DNA from: Nitratireductor indicus C115
GTDB lineage: Bacteria > Pseudomonadota > Alphaproteobacteria > Rhizobiales > Rhizobiaceae
Assembly: GCF_000300515.1 (NCBI RefSeq)
Contig: NZ_AMSI01000011.1
Location: forward strand, 124,001 to 188,000
Length of the DNA: 64,000 nucleotides
Direction of reading: 5' to 3'
Numbering within the stretch: position 1 is the stretch's first letter; the number at the start of each line of letters is the position of its first letter. Position numbers and translations under genes: made by a program. Below the pieces are notes generated by a model. That model was not told the DNA's origin and searched no databases. It was given only the letters and a program-made list of their open reading frames with translations. Of this stretch, positions 60,373 to 64,000 are shown in pieces.

Positions 60373-61962
60373 ATGCCGCCAGAGCCGACCGAGACGCAGG
60401 GCCGCGATTACGATGTTCTCGTGATCGGTGCTGGCATCAACGGGACGAGCGCAGCGCGTGAACTGGTGAGTTCGGGATTTCGGACGCTGCTGGCCGAGAA
60501 GGGTGATTTCGCGTCAGGCGCCTCCAGCCGCTCCTCCCGCATTCTTCATTGCGGACTACGCTACTTTGAGACGCCCAATCCGGTGCGCACTTTCACCGTC
60601 CATCCGTTTCGCTTTGCTGGTGCACTGAGCATGGCGCGTGCGGCCATGCAGGCGCGCGCCGAATTGGCAGACAGTGTTCCCGAGCGCTGCAATCCCATAA
60701 CCATGTGCTTTCCTGTCTATCGCGACAGCAGCGTCAGGGCCTGGCATATCGACCTGGGATTTATCCTTCTGCGTGCCATCGGACCTTCCAAGCCGCCTTT
60801 GTCCTATCGTCGGCTGACCAGGGATTTCGAACGGCATCTGCCGTTTGCCGCGCATCTGCGCGACCGGCACCAGCTTGTCTCGGTGGCGACCTATCGGGAA
60901 TACGTCATGGATTGGCCGGATCGGCTATGCGTTGATACAGGGCTTGAAGCCGAGCAAATTGGAGCCGATCTCAAATTGTTTTGCGAAGTCGTTTCACTTC
61001 GCAGGCAAGCCGGAAAATGGTGTGCCCGGCTTATCGATTTGCACGGCGGACACGAGCAGGAGATTTCCGCCAGGGTGGTTCTCAATATGGCTGGCACCTG
61101 GATCGACAGCGTCAAGGATCGCTCGGAGGGGCCGGCAACCCCTCGCCTGATCACAGGAACGAAAGGAGCCCATATCGCAGTAAGGTTGCCCAAGGCTTAT
61201 GAAGGCTTCGGCATCACTACCTTGCACCGCGGCGGAATGCCCTTCTACTGCCTACCCTCCCATGACGACATTTTCTATTTCGGCCCGACTGAAACCCTCT
61301 TCGACGGGGATGCGGGCGACGTCTCGGCAACCGACGCAGACATCGATTTTCTCATCGGCGAGGCTAATCATCTCCTGCCGGGCTTACAGCTTTCGCGGCG
61401 CGACGTGGTGTTCACCTGGGCTGGTGTCAGGCCGCTAACACACGATGCCGGCCAGCCCATGGGGCGCCGCACGCGTGAAATTCACGACCTTGCGAGCGCA
61501 GGTATGCCGGGTATGTTCGCCATGACCGCGGGCCCCGTTATGTCCCATCTCAGCGCGGGACGGGAGATATGCACGGTGGTGGAGAAATATCTCGGCGCGA
61601 GCAGGCATTCCTCCGCTTGGCGGGGAAGGCCGTGCGAGATGCAGCACGTTGGGCATGGTATTGCAAGGCCCATTTCGACAGACCGGCCCGCCAGTTTCCG
61701 CAACGCGGTTGCCACTGAACATGCCAGGGATTTGAAGGGAATACTCTACACGAGGACGGGGCTTGCGTGGCGCGGCCATCTGGAACGCGAGGACGTGGAA
61801 GAAGCCGCAGGCGCCGTCTCAGAACTCGCCGGCTGGTCGCCGGAGAGAACCGTCCGGGAGGTCAACGATTTCCTCCGATACCAGAAGACGGTGTTTCGCA
61901 CCGCATCGGACCCGGAACAGAACAACGCAACGACATCAAAAATGGGAGATGTTCAAGCATGA
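60373..61962 (+). CDS. GlpD-like FAD-dependent glycerol-3-phosphate dehydrogenase family protein
   Basis: 529 residues. FAD motif DVLVIGAGINGTSAARELVS near 15, then the GlpD hallmark EKGDFASGASSRSSRILHCG with LRYFE near 40-65, and a C-terminal GlpD-type helical domain (CTVVEKYLGAS onward). GlpD oxidises sn-glycerol-3-phosphate. Here the gene is translationally coupled (ATGA) to a polar amino-acid ABC binding protein, not a glycerol system, so the true substrate may differ. ATG 60373 follows AGGAACGGG. Confidence 0.85.
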   Translation: MPPEPTETQGRDYDVLVIGAGINGTSAARELVSSGFRTLLAEKGDFASGASSRSSRILHCGLRYFETPNPVRTFTVHPFRFAGALSMARAAMQARAELADSVPERCNPITMCFPVYRDSSVRAWHIDLGFILLRAIGPSKPPLSYRRLTRDFERHLPFAAHLRDRHQLVSVATYREYVMDWPDRLCVDTGLEAEQIGADLKLFCEVVSLRRQAGKWCARLIDLHGGHEQEISARVVLNMAGTWIDSVKDRSEGPATPRLITGTKGAHIAVRLPKAYEGFGITTLHRGGMPFYCLPSHDDIFYFGPTETLFDGDAGDVSATDADIDFLIGEANHLLPGLQLSRRDVVFTWAGVRPLTHDAGQPMGRRTREIHDLASAGMPGMFAMTAGPVMSHLSAGREICTVVEKYLGASRHSSAWRGRPCEMQHVGHGIARPISTDRPASFRNAVATEHARDLKGILYTRTGLAWRGHLEREDVEEAAGAVSELAGWSPERTVREVNDFLRYQKTVFRTASDPEQNNATTSKMGDVQA

Positions 61963-62816
61963 AGCGCAAATCCGCATTGAAAAGTACCGCCGTACTCGCC
62001 CTGGCGATTGCTGCAGGCTCCATTGTCTCAGCAAGCGGCTCCTACGCAGCCGATGCACACATGCAGCAGATCCTCGAACGCGGCGTAGTGCGTGTCGGCG
62101 TCCTCGGCGCCTTCAAGCCGTGGTCTTTCCCTGCACCGGACGGCACCATGCAAGGCATCGAGATCGATCTCGCACAAAGCGTGGCGGACGCACTCGGCGT
62201 CAAGCTCGAGCCGGTTATTATCACCTCCGCCAATCGCATGCAGTTTCTGGAGCAGGGCAAGATCGACGTGATTATCGGCGGCATGTACGACACCGCCGAG
62301 CGCCGCAAGGTTGTGGGCATGATTGAGCCCGCCTATTGGAGCTCTGGTCCCACGCTTCTTACGAAAGAAGGTGCGATCAAGGACTGGAAGGACGTTGCCG
62401 GCAAACCGGTCTGCGGCAAGCAGGGTGTCTATTACAACAAGATGGTGGAGATTGAATACAAGGCGAAGGTTGTCGCCTTCACCGGAAACACCGAAGGTAA
62501 GGAAGCGCTACGCTCCGGCAAATGCGTCGGCTGGCTTTATGACGATGCGAGCATCATGGCCGATCTCGCCTCCGGCGAATGGGAAGGCTACGAGATGCCG
62601 GTTTCCGTCCTTTTCAGCAATCCCTGGGCAGCAGCCGTTCCGCTCGAGGAAAAGGACAAGGCGCTTGGCGCTTTCATGACCGGCATGGCCTATCGCTGGC
62701 AGGCATCGGGCAAGTTGATCGAGCTTGAAAAGAAATGGAAGGTCAAGCCGTCGGACTGGATCGCCGCCCAGAACGAAAAGGCGAAGTGGGATACGAGCTA
62801 TCTGGAAGCGAACTGA
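61959..62816 (+). CDS. Polar amino-acid ABC transporter periplasmic binding protein
   Basis: 285 residues. MKRKSALKSTAVLALAIAAG, then SIVSASGSYA is the signal peptide, followed by MQQILERGVVRVGVLGAFKPWSFP of the SBP family 3 (His/Arg/Gln type) and GIEIDLAQSVADALGVKLE. It captures an amino acid or related compound and feeds the two permeases downstream. Its ATG overlaps the flavoprotein stop. Confidence 0.93.
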   Translation: MKRKSALKSTAVLALAIAAGSIVSASGSYAADAHMQQILERGVVRVGVLGAFKPWSFPAPDGTMQGIEIDLAQSVADALGVKLEPVIITSANRMQFLEQGKIDVIIGGMYDTAERRKVVGMIEPAYWSSGPTLLTKEGAIKDWKDVAGKPVCGKQGVYYNKMVEIEYKAKVVAFTGNTEGKEALRSGKCVGWLYDDASIMADLASGEWEGYEMPVSVLFSNPWAAAVPLEEKDKALGAFMTGMAYRWQASGKLIELEKKWKVKPSDWIAAQNEKAKWDTSYLEAN

Positions 62817-62862
62817 TCCATGATCCGCGGAAAGTTGAACGAAAACCGCTTGCGGAGCTGAG

Positions 62863-63609
62863 ATGTTCCAGTTGATCGCGCCCTTCTTCCAGGATCTCTA
62901 CGAGCGCACGGGCCTGAACTTCATCGTGTTCTACGCCCCTTACGAGTACGATCGGTTCCTGTCCGGCATCGCCATATCGTTGCAGTTGATATTCTGGTCG
63001 ATTGTCGCCTCGCTGTTGATTGGTGTGTTCGGGGCCTGGGCGCAAAGCGCCCGGTCTCCCGTCCTTCGCGGACTGGTTGGCGCCTACATCCAGGCGTTCC
63101 GCAACACACCACCCATGATCCAGCTCCTGTTCTTCTACTTCGCCCTGGGCGCGTTCACGCCGCAGGTCGACATGGGCGGCTATTACCAGCCGCTCATTTC
63201 TTCCTTCGCGTGGGCGATCATTTCGCTTGGGATATTCGGTGGGGCCTTCAATGTGGAGATATTCAGGTCCGGCCTCGAGGCCGTGCCGGATTCCACAAGG
63301 GAGGCCGCTGAAAGCCTCTGTATGAGCAAGTGGCAGATATACACGTATGTTACCCTGCCGCTGGCCTTTCGCATCAGCTTGCCCGCGCTGACCAACAACC
63401 TGATCAGCCTAGCCAAGACCACTTCGCTGGCTTACGTCATTTCCGTTCCGGAAGTGACCTATTCGCTCAATCAGGTCTGGTCCGACAACATCAATGTCCC
63501 GGAAATGATGCTGCTACTATTTCTGTTCTATATCCTGGTTGTCTCGCTGCTCGCAGCCGGGCTCCATTTCCTCGAGCGCAGGCTCGCCCTGCCGGGGTAT
63601 GGCCAATGA
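62863..63609 (+). CDS. Polar amino-acid ABC transporter permease (HisM/ArtQ type)
   Basis: 248 residues with about five membrane segments and the EAA-loop region (FRSGLEAVPDSTREAAESLC, then MSKWQIYTYVTLPLAF). It pairs with the next permease. The stop overlaps the next ATG (ATGA). Confidence 0.93.
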   Translation: MFQLIAPFFQDLYERTGLNFIVFYAPYEYDRFLSGIAISLQLIFWSIVASLLIGVFGAWAQSARSPVLRGLVGAYIQAFRNTPPMIQLLFFYFALGAFTPQVDMGGYYQPLISSFAWAIISLGIFGGAFNVEIFRSGLEAVPDSTREAAESLCMSKWQIYTYVTLPLAFRISLPALTNNLISLAKTTSLAYVISVPEVTYSLNQVWSDNINVPEMMLLLFLFYILVVSLLAAGLHFLERRLALPGYGQ

Positions 63610-64000
63610 ATGACGGAGCCTTTCGCATCGACCGCCACCGCTTCGCCGTCGAGCATTTCTCGTCGCGGCTGCACTGGCGTCACGGCCTCTGGCTGGCATT
63701 GGCTTTTTTCGGCTCGTTCGTCCTCGCTCATGCCCAGTCGGATACGCAGCGGATTCCGTCCGCCATCGGGACGCTTTTCATCTGGTTGCCATTCATCCTG
63801 AAGGGTTTCGGGCTGAATCTGTTGATGAGCTTCATCGCAATGGCCTGCGCCACTGTTCTAGGCGTCGGCCTCGGGCTCCTGCAGATCAGCCACTCGCGAT
63901 GGGTGAGCCTGCCTGCGTGGTTCATCACTCACCTGTTCCGCAACTCGCCCTGGCTGGTCATACTGTTCATGGTCATGTTCCTGGTGCCATTCGAGATGCA
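63606..64000 (+). CDS. Second polar amino-acid ABC transporter permease (5' part, runs off window)
   Basis: Open from ATG 63606 to the window edge (131 codons read). It starts MNDGAFRIDRHRFAVEHFSS and contains hydrophobic helices GLWLALAFFGSFVLA and GFGLNLLMSFIAMACATVLG plus LFRNSPWLVILFMVMF, which are permease features. Overlaps the previous permease by 4 bp. The ATPase gene is expected just beyond the window. Confidence 0.85.
   Translation, partial: MNDGAFRIDRHRFAVEHFSSRLHWRHGLWLALAFFGSFVLAHAQSDTQRIPSAIGTLFIWLPFILKGFGLNLLMSFIAMACATVLGVGLGLLQISHSRWVSLPAWFITHLFRNSPWLVILFMVMFLVPFEM

Noticed and set aside
1-64000. tRNA, rRNA or CRISPR array
   Set aside because: No cloverleaf-like sequences with CCA-adjacent T-arm motif, no rRNA blocks and no regularly spaced identical repeats were seen by eye.

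Overview
The window is dense, GC-rich DNA from the chromosome or a large replicon of an alphaproteobacterium. It is probably a Hyphomicrobiales member near Phyllobacteriaceae/Brucellaceae. This placement rests on protein style, many TRAP/TTT/ABC uptake operons, a PrpR/ScfR regulator and small intergenic palindromic repeats; no rRNA, tRNA or species marker is present. It reads as a catabolic region: eight or nine substrate-uptake/degradation operons, each next to its own regulator. No CRISPR array, prophage or integrase was seen; the only mobile-element trace is a broken IS5-type fragment near 58.9 kb.

Left part (0-25.6 kb): the end of a glucosylglycerate-type operon (GH13 sugar phosphorylase plus HAD phosphatase). 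Next comes an adenosylcobalamin riboswitch driving nrdA-nrdB. Its NrdB carries Phe where the radical Tyr should be and Glu at the usual Asp ligand, the signature of a class Ic (Mn/Fe) ribonucleotide reductase. Then a probable six-gene unit coxM-coxS-coxL-dctP-dctQ-dctM (molybdenum hydroxylase plus TRAP importer), with a divergent TetR gene and a nearby coxG. Two TTTATC-N4-GATAAA palindromes lie at the two promoters. A sigma-54 activator is followed by a textbook -24/-12 promoter in front of an SDR - medium-chain dehydrogenase - flavin monooxygenase operon. An Lrp-type regulator and a fused indolepyruvate:ferredoxin oxidoreductase follow.

Middle part (25.6-45.7 kb): a nine-gene minus-strand operon behind a LysR gene encodes a thiol dioxygenase, a four-domain rhodanese, a PLP C-S lyase, an aspartoacylase-like deacylase, a tripartite tricarboxylate (TTT) transporter, a maleate-isomerase-like enzyme and a BisC-type sulfoxide reductase. 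I read it as an uptake-to-sulfite pathway for an organosulfur compound; this combination is the best candidate for an undescribed system. Next are the methylcitrate genes (thioesterase-prpD-prpC-prpB) with a divergent PrpR/ScfR regulator and a TTTGCAAA operator, then an Spx-like protein, a small secreted molybdopterin-domain protein and L-2-hydroxyglutarate oxidase.

Right part (45.8-64 kb): accB-accC-pxpB-pxpC-(BCCP-like)-pxpA lies divergent from a TRAP transporter, an aminotransferase, an RraA-family aldolase and a LysR gene. Together they could open a 5-oxoproline-type ring, transaminate the product and cleave the oxo acid. Then come an ECF sigma/anti-sigma pair, the IS remnant, and a LysR gene followed by a GlpD-like flavoprotein translationally coupled to a polar amino-acid ABC transporter that runs off the window.

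Start codons were moved from the longest frame to the position best supported by a Shine-Dalgarno sequence, signal peptide or family length. Functional names come from recalled family motifs, not from a database search.
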